Source of the DNA: an uncultured Lachnospiraceae bacterium
GTDB lineage: Bacteria; Bacillota; Clostridia; Lachnospirales; Lachnospiraceae
DNA: 17,734 nucleotides
Direction of reading: 5' to 3'
Assembly (NCBI GenBank): GCA_902796375.1
Contig: CADBOW010000043.1
Span: 1-17,734 of the forward strand
Part shown: positions 1-7,045 of the stretch, in pieces
How the letters are laid out: every line of letters starts with the position of its first letter
Position numbering within the stretch: the first letter of the stretch is position 1
Position numbers and translations under genes: made by a program
Notes under the pieces: model-generated
What the model saw: only the letters and a program-made list of their open reading frames with translations
Databases searched by the model: none
Told to the model about the DNA's origin: nothing

Positions 1-39
1 TCGCCGGAGTTCATGACACAGAACGTGATGAGGGTGAAG

Positions 40-112
40 CGATTCGCAAGGCGAATCGTGAAAACCCGAGGCACGTTCAGGATTGCGGGAGCTGCGAAGC
101 AGCGTAGCAATC
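40..112. repeat. Hairpin-rich intergenic element upstream of buk
   Basis: Two inverted repeats lie close together. The first is a perfect 8-bp stem, CGATTCGC (40-47) and GCGAATCG (51-58), with a 3-base loop. The second is nested: GATTGC (81-86) pairs with GCAATC (107-112), and inside it GCTGC (91-95) pairs with GCAGC (99-103) around GAA. There is no T-tract, so neither is a normal intrinsic terminator. One frame (3-107, stop TAG at 105) stays open from the window edge, so the region could be the 3' end of an upstream gene running into a repeat. The composition resembles dispersed palindromic repeats found between genes in Lachnospiraceae, but only one copy is present here, so repeat status is inference. 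Confidence 0.4.
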
Positions 113-151
113 CGTACTTCGCACATAGCGTTAAGAAAAAGGAGAACAATC

Positions 152-1216
152 ATGGCAATCAAATCACTTATCATCAATCCGGGTTCTACCTCCACCAAGC
201 TTGGTATCTTTGAGGATGAGACTCTGCTGTTTGAAGAAACACTGCGCCATACCACAGAGGAGATCGCGCAGTTTGACAAGATCGTAGATCAGAAGGACTT
301 CCGCAAGAAAATGATCCTGGACTTTCTTGCATCGAAGGATGTGGACGTTAAGAGCTTCAACGTGATCGTCGGACGCGGCGGTCTTCTGAAGCCGATCCCC
401 AGCGGAACCTATGCCGTAACAGACGAGCTGGTACATGATCTGGAGATCGCACTGGGCGGAGAGCATGCCTCCAATCTGGGTGGTATCCTGGCCCGCGAGA
501 TCGCAGATGAGATCGGTGTTCCGTCTTATATCGTAGATCCTGTAGTAGTGGATGAGCTGATGGATATCGCACGGATCTCCGGCGTACCGGAGCTGCCCCG
601 TGTCAGCATCTTCCATGCCCTGAATCAGAAGGCTGTAGCCAAGCGGTATGCGAAGGAAGTAGGAAAACCGTATGAACTGCTGAACCTGATCGTGGTTCAT
701 ATGGGCGGCGGCGTATCCGTAGGCGCACATACCGGCGGTAAGGTTGTGGATGTATTCAACGCTCTGTCCGGCGACGGTGCATTTTCACCCGAGCGTGCAG
801 GTGCGGTTCCTCCGGGAGCACTGGTGGATCTCTGCTTCTCCGGCAAGTATGAGAAGAAGGATATCATGAAAATGCTCATCGGAAACGGCGGTTTCAACGC
901 ATATCTTCATACAAATGATGCACGTGAGGTTGCAAAGATGGCGGAAACCGATGAATACGCAAAGACCGTATTTGACGGGTTTATCCTTCAGGTAGCGAAG
1001 GATATCGGTTCCATGGGCGCTGTATTGTCCGGCAAGGTAGATCAGATCATTCTGACCGGCGGAATCGCTTATGGAAAGTATGTTACGGAAGAGATAGCAA
1101 ATCGTGTGAAGTTTATCGCACCGGTTACCATTTATCCGGGAGAAGATGAGCTTCTGGCACTGGCACAGGGTGCGCTTCGCGTAATGAACGGCGAAGAGAA
1201 TGCAATGGTATATTGA
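152..1216 (+). CDS. buk: Butyrate kinase
   Basis: A 354-residue cytoplasmic kinase of the acetokinase (ASKHA) family. It interconverts butyryl phosphate plus ADP with butyrate plus ATP, the last step of the phosphotransbutyrylase-butyrate kinase route of butyrate fermentation. The N-terminal phosphate loop [10 protein letters not shown] is at residues 9-18. HALNQKA, the glycine-rich [12 protein letters not shown] and [10 protein letters not shown] follow in the order usual for Buk, and the C-terminus has [11 protein letters not shown]. The length matches the family (about 355). The start at 152 is chosen because AAGGAGA lies just upstream and the protein then begins [11 protein letters not shown] as in homologues; the frame also extends upstream to an ATG at 83, but that part looks non-coding. 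A ptb gene would be expected upstream but is outside the window. A branched-chain acid kinase is an alternative specificity that sequence alone does not exclude. Confidence 0.95.
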   Translation: MAIKSLIINPGSTSTKLGIFEDETLLFEETLRHTTEEIAQFDKIVDQKDFRKKMILDFLASKDVDVKSFNVIVGRGGLLKPIPSGTYAVTDELVHDLEIALGGEHASNLGGILAREIADEIGVPSYIVDPVVVDELMDIARISGVPELPRVSIFHALNQKAVAKRYAKEVGKPYELLNLIVVHMGGGVSVGAHTGGKVVDVFNALSGDGAFSPERAGAVPPGALVDLCFSGKYEKKDIMKMLIGNGGFNAYLHTNDAREVAKMAETDEYAKTVFDGFILQVAKDIGSMGAVLSGKVDQIILTGGIAYGKYVTEEIANRVKFIAPVTIYPGEDELLALAQGALRVMNGEENAMVY

Positions 1217-1236
1217 TCATTTGTTTGAAACGGGAT

Positions 1237-1269
1237 GAGGGATTGCAGGAAGTGATGGCAATCCCTTTC
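1237..1269 (+). terminator. Weak intrinsic terminator after buk
   Basis: GGGATTGC (1239-1246) pairs with GCAATCCC (1258-1265). The stem can be extended by A1238-T1266 and a G-T pair, and the loop is 11 bases. Only TTT follows, so termination would be partial. It lies 20 bases after the buk stop and 34 bases before the next start codon. Confidence 0.4.
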
Positions 1270-1299
1270 CTGCAAAACTACCTTGAGGAGGAATGTACT

Positions 1300-3219
1300 A
1301 TGGATGAACAAAATTGGCAGCCGGGAACGGATCCTGATCGTCAGACATCGAATCCATTTGACCAGATAACCGTAGATTCAATCGGCCAGATGTCGGAAGA
1401 ACCGTTAACACAGCAGTCGGCGAATCCCTATGGGCAGCAGTCGGCGAATCCCTATGGACAGCAGTCGGCGAATCCCTATGGGCAGCAATCGGCGAATCCC
1501 TATGGGCAGCAGTTGGCAAATCCGTATAGCCAGCAGTCGGCGAATCCCTATGGGCAGCAGTCGGCGAATCCGTACGGCCAGCGGCCGGTGAATCCTTATG
1601 GCCAGCAGCCGGCGAATCCCTATGGTCAGCAGCCGGCGAATCCCTATGGTCAGCAGCCGGCAAATCCGTATGCACCGCAGACATCCATGAATCCTTATGG
1701 AATGGGCGGAGCACCGGTGCCTCCGAAGCCTCCGAAGAAGAAAATGTCCGGAAAAATGAAGGCACTGATCTTTGGCGGGATCGGACTTGTGGCTCTTGGT
1801 ATCGGCCTGTATTTCCTTTTTACCATGGTGATCTTCCCTCCGAAGAAAACCGTTAAGGCTGCAATGGAGAGTACCTTCAGCGGCGAGGAAGGGAATAAGA
1901 TCAGTTCCCCGGTTCTGAATGAGCTTGGCGGAAAGGAAATGATGGATTCCTTCAAGGGGAAGGGCGGCAGTATCGAGCTTCAGGTTTCGGGAAAATCCGG
2001 AGCTCTGAAGAATCTCCAGTTGGATCTGAATGTGGCCAAGGATGACACTAAGAAGCTTCTGTCCGCACAGGGTACCATTTCCGGAAACGGAGAAAGCATT
2101 ACCGGAGAGCTCTTCGCTGATGAGGAGCATACCTACGGGACAGTGAAGGATCTGATCGACGGATATCTGTCCATCAACAACAAAAATGTCATTTCATCCC
2201 TGCTGAAGGCTCCGATCCTTCAGGGGACGGATGTTTCATCCCTCGGTGCAATTCCGGATATCAGCCTGAATTATTTCGGATCCGGTGAATCGGGAACGAA
2301 TCCGCTGCTGAATGAGGACTTCTGGGATTCAGTCAGCGTAAGCAGTGACGGCAAGGACAAGCTGCAGATCGGTACATCATCCGTAAATGTTGATAAATAC
2401 AAGGTTACGATTCCGAAGGAGAAGATCGATGAGTGGATCGACAAGACCGTCGATCAGCTTTTGGATAACATGGATAACTCTGCCATCGGACAGATTCTTC
2501 AGCAGCAGGGAGGCGCCCTCGGGAATCTTTCCCAGATGAAGGATCAGATCAAGCCGATGCTGAAGAGCATTTTCAAGGAGGATTATCCCTTCTGGATCTA
2601 TGTGGATGACGGACGTGTGGTTGGTGCCAGATTTGCCGGCACCCTTTCGATCACAGCCTACAACTTTGAATATGAACTGAATATCATGGCTTACGGCAGC
2701 GATGAGAAGGCTTTATACGGCGTAACCGGAAGCATCAGTATCATGGGACAGAAGATAGGCATAACCGCCACCATCGCCTCAAATAATGAGGGAAGCACCG
2801 TGAAAACGGATGCTGTCCTTTCCCTGGAGAGAGGCAACTCGAAGATGATCGACGGAACCTACAGTCAGACATATGATTCCGGAAGCAAGGCGATCAGCGG
2901 TTCCGGATCTCTGAAGGTAAACGGGGAGGAGGTCGGAAGTGTTAACGTCAGCGGTTCCGTAACGGAATCCACCCCCGGAAAATCCTTCAGCGTTTCACTG
3001 GATGATATCACATTGACTGCAAAATCGAAATCCGTTTCATTGTCGGCTAAGCTTACTGCCAAGACACTGGATGGGGGAGCAACGGTGGCAGAACGGGATT
3101 CCGGTAAGAAGGTACTGGATCTCACCACCTGCACCAAAGAAGATCTGAATGCAATGTCCAATGAGGATGCCATGAGGCAGATCGAGAAGAAACTGGAGAA
3201 GATCTTCGAACTGCATTAA
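1300..3219 (+). CDS. Single-pass membrane protein with N-terminal octapeptide repeats
   Basis: 639 residues, not recognised as a named family. Residues 38-125 are eleven copies of an octapeptide of the type QQSANPYG, with a degenerate copy after them. Next comes a short proline and lysine rich stretch (VPPKPPKKKMSGKMK), then one hydrophobic segment at about 155-179, then about 460 residues that look extracytoplasmic: many Ser, Gly, Asn and Thr residues, beta-strand-like alternation, and a repeated GSGSLKVNG / VNVSGSV style. With basic residues before the membrane segment, the repeat tail is predicted inside the cell and the large domain outside. There is no Sec-type cleavable signal and no lipobox. 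The start at 1300 is chosen for the GAGGAGG ribosome binding site at 1285-1291; the frame is open back to 1213 but has no ribosome site there. The role is unknown; a surface or envelope-sensing protein is possible. Confidence 0.85.
   Translation: MDEQNWQPGTDPDRQTSNPFDQITVDSIGQMSEEPLTQQSANPYGQQSANPYGQQSANPYGQQSANPYGQQLANPYSQQSANPYGQQSANPYGQRPVNPYGQQPANPYGQQPANPYGQQPANPYAPQTSMNPYGMGGAPVPPKPPKKKMSGKMKALIFGGIGLVALGIGLYFLFTMVIFPPKKTVKAAMESTFSGEEGNKISSPVLNELGGKEMMDSFKGKGGSIELQVSGKSGALKNLQLDLNVAKDDTKKLLSAQGTISGNGESITGELFADEEHTYGTVKDLIDGYLSINNKNVISSLLKAPILQGTDVSSLGAIPDISLNYFGSGESGTNPLLNEDFWDSVSVSSDGKDKLQIGTSSVNVDKYKVTIPKEKIDEWIDKTVDQLLDNMDNSAIGQILQQQGGALGNLSQMKDQIKPMLKSIFKEDYPFWIYVDDGRVVGARFAGTLSITAYNFEYELNIMAYGSDEKALYGVTGSISIMGQKIGITATIASNNEGSTVKTDAVLSLERGNSKMIDGTYSQTYDSGSKAISGSGSLKVNGEEVGSVNVSGSVTESTPGKSFSVSLDDITLTAKSKSVSLSAKLTAKTLDGGATVAERDSGKKVLDLTTCTKEDLNAMSNEDAMRQIEKKLEKIFELH
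1411..1674 (+). repeat. Coding tandem repeat, 24-bp unit x 11
   Basis: Eleven 24-base units encode QQ(S/P/L)ANPY(G/S/A) or a close variant (one is QRPVNPYG). The first four units are nearly identical at the DNA level, and the last three (QQPANPYG type) are nearly identical to each other, which suggests recent unit duplication. The period is a multiple of three, so gain or loss of units would keep the reading frame. Confidence 0.95.
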
Positions 3220-3232
3220 GAGAGATATGCGT

Positions 3233-4036
3233 ATGGGAACGATGAAGTATAACAATATCATATTGGGGGATGATTCTCCGAAGATCTGCGTTCCCATCGT
3301 AGGTCGTACAGAAGAGGAGATCCTTGCCCATTCAGCGGCGATCGCGGAAGAGGCGGATCGTCTGGCGGCCCTCGGACTTCGGGCGTCGCCGGTGGTGGAT
3401 GTGGTGGAGTTCAGAGCGGATTATTATGATAATATCTGCAACCAGACCATGTTGACCGAGCTTCTCACTCAGCTGCGTGAACAGCATCGGGATCGTATCC
3501 TTCTGTTCACCTTCCGCAGTGAGGAGGAGGGGGGAGAGCTTCGGCATGACCGGGCAGGCAGTATGCTGGATGATATCTGCAGCTGGGCTATGGTCAGCGG
3601 AAAGATCGACCTTCTGGATGTGGAGTTTCTCTCCGGAAATTACCGCGTGGTCCGGACAGCGACCAAGGCGAAGGATCTGGGGATCGGAGTCGTGCTTTCC
3701 TATCACAATTTCGAAGAGACGCCGCATAACAATACCATGGAGAATATTCTCTGGGATATGGAGCAGCTGGGAGGCGATATCCTGAAGATTGCGGTGACAC
3801 CGAAGACCCGGTTTGACGTGGAACGGGTTCTGGAGATGATCGAGCAGGCGAAGCAGGGAAAGCTGAGACAGCCTGTATCCAAGCCGGTGGTTCTGATCTC
3901 CATGACCAAACTGGGAGAGCGGTCCCGGACCGAGGGGGCGAAGCGCGGAAGTGCATTTACCTTCGGTATGGTTGGAAGCGAATCCGCTCCGGGTCAGCTG
4001 GCTCTTGAACAGCTGGTAAAGGCATTGGAAGCATAA
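3233..4036 (+). CDS. aroD: Type I 3-dehydroquinate dehydratase
   Basis: About 267 residues. It catalyses the syn-dehydration of 3-dehydroquinate to 3-dehydroshikimate in the shikimate pathway through a Schiff base. All expected active-site positions are visible (numbered from this start): E59 and R61 in VVEFRADYY, R95 in TFRSEEEGG, catalytic H158 in LSYHNFEETP, Schiff-base K185 in DILKIAVTP, R232 in GERSRTEGAKRGS, and S251 to Q255 in SAPGQ. The gene follows the membrane-protein gene after only 13 bases and may be co-transcribed with it. Three in-frame ATGs (3227, 3233, 3242) compete; 3233 has the best spacing from AAGAGAG at 3218-3224, while 3242 gives the most family-like N-terminus (MKYNNIILGDDSPKICVP). 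No other aro gene is nearby. The function is secure; the exact start is not. Confidence 0.95.
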   Translation: MGTMKYNNIILGDDSPKICVPIVGRTEEEILAHSAAIAEEADRLAALGLRASPVVDVVEFRADYYDNICNQTMLTELLTQLREQHRDRILLFTFRSEEEGGELRHDRAGSMLDDICSWAMVSGKIDLLDVEFLSGNYRVVRTATKAKDLGIGVVLSYHNFEETPHNNTMENILWDMEQLGGDILKIAVTPKTRFDVERVLEMIEQAKQGKLRQPVSKPVVLISMTKLGERSRTEGAKRGSAFTFGMVGSESAPGQLALEQLVKALEA

Positions 4037-4073
4037 GGGGGGCTTAGGATAAGTCTCCAGACAGAAACGAATG

Positions 4074-4115
4074 AAATAACCCGCATTGCGATGTGACGCA
4101 ATGCGGGTTATTTTT
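4074..4115 (+). terminator. Strong intrinsic terminator between convergent genes
   Basis: A perfect 17-bp stem (4074-4090 with 4097-4113) with loop ATGTGA, ending in a run of T at 4111-4115. The core is AACCCGCATTGCG paired with CGCAATGCGGGTT. It lies 37 bases after the aroD stop. On the other strand the far side is A/T rich (TTATTTCATT), so it may also stop transcripts of the convergent oxidoreductase gene. Confidence 0.9.
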
Positions 4116-4146
4116 AGCATCCTTTGATGGAATGCGGTCCTGCAAA

Positions 4147-5148
4147 TTATTCTTCCGGTGCCGGCTCCTCGGGAAGGGGGAAGCTGATCTTCCAGGTCTT
4201 CCGAAGGGTATCCATGAACCGGAGCATGTCTCTCGATTCGATATGGGTGATCTCTGCAGGCTCCTGCTTGCCCATGATAATGGCATTTCGTGCAGCCAGG
4301 AATTCGAATTCATATCCGGAGATCTGATTCTCCGGAGGCATCGTCTCTTCCAGAATCTCATTATTCTCACCGTAGAGACGAATGCGGGTGGGAAGATTGG
4401 TCCCCTCAACTTCGATCCGGCCGCGGGTTCCGTAGATCACGGCCCGGTTGTCCAGGTCGGCCATCATGGATGCGAAGGCGCTGGCCATCTGACCCTGGGG
4501 GAAATTCATCTGTATGGTGTCAATGGCATCCACATTGCTGGAAAGGCGATTCACGGAGGAAGCGCATGCAGCCGGGAGGCTGCCCATTACCATGAAGATC
4601 ATGGAAAGAGGGTAGATGCCCAGATCCAGAAGCGCGCCGCCGGCCATTTCCGGACGGAGCAGACGTTCGTGATCGATCAGTTTATAACCCAGAGATGCAG
4701 TCATGCATCTGATATCCCCGATGGCCTTGGATGCGATGAGATCGCGAAGGTGCAATGTAAGGGGCATGAAACGGGTCCAGAGAGCCTCGCCGCAGAAAAG
4801 CTTCTTCTCCCGTGCGATGCCCATGATCATTTCTGCCGTTTTGGCATTGTAGGAAATGGGTTTTTCGACCAGTACCGGCTTCCCCGCATTCAGGGCACGG
4901 ATCGCCAGATTTGCATGGGTGGGGTGGATGGTGGCGATATAGACCAGCTCGATCTCCGGATCATTCAGAAGATCATCATAGTCGCCATAAGCCTTCTCGA
5001 TGCCATATTTTCCGGCAAATTCCTCAGCCCGGGTTTTCTCTCTTGCAGCAACGGCGCCGACACGGAAGCCGTCCAGCTTCTCGATCGTTTCCGCGATCTT
5101 GCCGGCGATATGACCGGCACCAAGGATTCCTATATTAAAATCTATCAT
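4147..5148 (-). CDS. Gfo/Idh/MocA-family NAD(P)-dependent oxidoreductase
   Basis: 333 residues. Members of this family oxidise or reduce sugars, inositols or related polyols with a bound NAD(P). The N-terminal Rossmann fold shows GILGAGHIAG at residues 7-16. The family's EKP motif (E95-K96-P97, catalytic lysine K96) sits in LVEKPIS, and the substrate-domain signature GGALLDLGIYPL (170-181, with D175, G177 and Y179) is intact. The overall pattern is closest to the dihydrodiol-dehydrogenase-like branch (short, soluble, no signal peptide), but the substrate cannot be read from the sequence. The start at 5148 is chosen for AAGGAGCG 8 bases upstream; an in-frame ATG at 5175 is less likely because it would overlap the -10 to +1 region of the promoter. 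It is a single-gene unit, convergent with aroD and divergent from the ABC exporter genes. Confidence 0.9.
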   Translation of the reverse strand: MIDFNIGILGAGHIAGKIAETIEKLDGFRVGAVAAREKTRAEEFAGKYGIEKAYGDYDDLLNDPEIELVYIATIHPTHANLAIRALNAGKPVLVEKPISYNAKTAEMIMGIAREKKLFCGEALWTRFMPLTLHLRDLIASKAIGDIRCMTASLGYKLIDHERLLRPEMAGGALLDLGIYPLSMIFMVMGSLPAACASSVNRLSSNVDAIDTIQMNFPQGQMASAFASMMADLDNRAVIYGTRGRIEVEGTNLPTRIRLYGENNEILEETMPPENQISGYEFEFLAARNAIIMGKQEPAEITHIESRDMLRFMDTLRKTWKISFPLPEEPAPEE

Positions 5149-5182
5149 GGTATTCGCTCCTTTGTATAATCTCACTCCTTTG

Positions 5183-5211
5183 ATTATACGAGAGGAAAGG
5201 GGGTTTGTAAA
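5183..5211 (-). promoter_or_regulatory. Sigma-A-type promoter for the oxidoreductase gene
   Basis: Read on the minus strand: TTTACA (5211-5206), a 17-base spacer, and TATAAT (5188-5183). This matches 5 of 6 and 6 of 6 consensus positions. Transcription would begin near 5176, about 28 bases before the start codon at 5148. Confidence 0.75.
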
Positions 5212-5222
5212 CTAAATTTCAC

Positions 5223-5251
5223 TTGCAACACATTGGTTCAGCGGGTATCAT
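5223..5251 (+). promoter_or_regulatory. Sigma-A-type promoter for the ABC exporter operon
   Basis: TTGCAA (5223-5228), a 17-base spacer, and TATCAT (5246-5251), matching 4 of 6 and 5 of 6 positions. It sits 33 bases before the start codon at 5285 and is back-to-back with the minus-strand promoter; the two -35 elements are 11 bases apart. Confidence 0.6.
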
Positions 5252-5284
5252 AGTAGAGAACTTTATGCGAAAAGAGATGACAGT

Positions 5285-7045
5285 ATGCTGAAAACGCTGG
5301 GTAAAGAGGTAAAAGACTTTAAGAAGGACGCAATTCTCACTCCGTGCTTTATGATCCTGGAGGTTATTTTTGATGTGCTGATCCCGAAGTATATGGGGAA
5401 GCTGATCGATCTTTCCGATGAGGGAGAGGTGGATATGGGCCGGATCCTTATGTACGGAGGCATAATGCTGCTTCTGGCGGGAGGCGCTCTCTGGGCCGGT
5501 ATCATGGGCGGAAAATACGGAGCCCGTGCCGCCACCGGGTTTGCAAGAAATCTCCGCCGGTCCATGTATCGGAACATACAGACCTTTTCCTTCGCAAATA
5601 TTGACCATTTCTCCACATCCAGTCTGGTGACAAGACTGACCACGGATGTGACAAATCTTCAGAATTCATTTCAGATGATCCTCCGGATGATGACACGTGC
5701 ACCCTCGAATCTGATCATCAGTATGGTGGTGGCCTTTACGATCAGTCCCCAGGTGGCCATGGTGTATCTCGGAGCGGTTATCTTCCTTTCCATCGTAGCG
5801 GTTTTCCTGCTGCGTCGTGTTACGAAGTATTTCTCCGAAGCATTTCCGAGATATGACCGGATGAATGAAAGCGTACAGGAGAATATCACCGGAATCCGGG
5901 TGGTGAAGGGGTTCGTGCGCGAGGAGCATGAGAAGAAGAAATTCAGTCGTACCAGCAACATGATCTATAAGATCTTTGTAAAAGCGGAATCTCTGATGGC
6001 GCTGGTGATGCCCATCATGCAGACCTCCGTATATTTCTGCGTGCTGATGGTGAGCTGGGTCGGCGCGAAGCTGATCGTGAACAGCGGACAGACGGAGCTG
6101 ACCACCGGGGATCTGACACAGCTTCTGACCTATTGCATGCAGATCCTAATGAGTCTTATGATGCTTTCCGCTGTTGTGGTCATGATCACAATGGCCCTTC
6201 CCAGTGCCCGAAGGATCGTGGAGGTTCTGAACGAGAAAAGTGCTCTTTCCAATCCGGAGGATCCGGACTTTGATGTTCCGGACGGAAGTATCCGGTTTGA
6301 GGATGTGGATTTTCGGTACAATGATACAGCGGAGCAGCCTGTGCTGCAGGACATTTCCCTGGAGATCGCTTCCGGCGAGACCATCGGTATCATAGGCGGT
6401 ACCGGAAGCTCCAAGACCAGTCTGGTGAATCTGATCAGCCGGCTGTACGATGTGAGTCAGGGGGCTGTATATGTGGGAGGAAAGGATGTCAGATCCTACG
6501 ATATGAAAACCCTCCGGGACCAGGTTGCGGTGGTGCTGCAGAAAAATGTGCTTTTCTCCGGAACGATCCTGGAGAATCTTCGATGGGGAAATCCTGATGC
6601 GACACTTGAGGAGTGCCGGGAGGCATGTCGTCTGGCCTGTGCTGATGAATTTATCGAGAACTTCCCGGACAAATACGATACTGTGCTTGAGCAGGGCGGA
6701 ACCAATGTGTCCGGCGGGCAGAAGCAGAGGCTCTGCATCGCACGGGCGCTGCTGAAGCGTCCGAAGGTACTGATCCTGGATGACAGTACCAGTGCGGTGG
6801 ATACGACTACCGATGCATCGATCCGCCGTTCCTTCCGGGAGTATATCCCCGAAACAACAAAGCTGATCATAGCCCAGCGAATCTCCAGCGTGATGGATTC
6901 CGACCGGATCCTGGTGATGGATCAGGGCCGGGTCAGCGGCTTCGGAACCCATGAGGAGCTGCTTCGGACCAATGCGATCTATCGGGATGTCTATGAATCC
7001 CAGCAGGGCGGAAGCAGAGACTTTGACGAAGGAGGTGTTCACTGA
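5285..7045 (+). CDS. ABC exporter subunit with degenerate ATP site (heterodimer half 1)
   Basis: 586 residues: an N-terminal transmembrane domain with about six helices (residues 15-310) and a C-terminal ATPase domain (335-575). Several catalytic positions are non-canonical. In Walker A, GGTGSSKT (371-378), Ser376 replaces the usual glycine before Lys377. The Walker B ends LILDD (496-500), with Asp500 in place of the catalytic glutamate. The H-loop histidine is Gln531 (IIAQRISSV). The signature NVSGGQ (474-479) is good and the Q-loop Gln is Q419. This pattern is known for the degenerate-site subunit of heterodimeric type IV exporters (TM287, BmrC, LmrC). The substrate is unknown; drugs, lipids or peptides are possible. 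Upstream, AAAAGAGATGA gives a modest ribosome site. The stop overlaps the next start (TGATG), so the two subunits are likely translationally coupled. Confidence 0.93.
   Translation: MLKTLGKEVKDFKKDAILTPCFMILEVIFDVLIPKYMGKLIDLSDEGEVDMGRILMYGGIMLLLAGGALWAGIMGGKYGARAATGFARNLRRSMYRNIQTFSFANIDHFSTSSLVTRLTTDVTNLQNSFQMILRMMTRAPSNLIISMVVAFTISPQVAMVYLGAVIFLSIVAVFLLRRVTKYFSEAFPRYDRMNESVQENITGIRVVKGFVREEHEKKKFSRTSNMIYKIFVKAESLMALVMPIMQTSVYFCVLMVSWVGAKLIVNSGQTELTTGDLTQLLTYCMQILMSLMMLSAVVVMITMALPSARRIVEVLNEKSALSNPEDPDFDVPDGSIRFEDVDFRYNDTAEQPVLQDISLEIASGETIGIIGGTGSSKTSLVNLISRLYDVSQGAVYVGGKDVRSYDMKTLRDQVAVVLQKNVLFSGTILENLRWGNPDATLEECREACRLACADEFIENFPDKYDTVLEQGGTNVSGGQKQRLCIARALLKRPKVLILDDSTSAVDTTTDASIRRSFREYIPETTKLIIAQRISSVMDSDRILVMDQGRVSGFGTHEELLRTNAIYRDVYESQQGGSRDFDEGGVH

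Noticed and set aside
13..213. A 66-codon frame overlapping the start of butyrate kinase
   Set aside because: It has no ribosome site, runs through the hairpin element and overlaps the well-supported buk start.
1411..1674. CRISPR-like direct repeats
   Set aside because: The 24-base units are adjacent with no spacers and lie in frame inside a coding sequence.
4093..5169. A 358-codon open frame on the plus strand opposite the oxidoreductase gene
   Set aside because: It begins inside the terminator hairpin and has no domain; the minus strand has the full Gfo/Idh/MocA signature with promoter and ribosome site.
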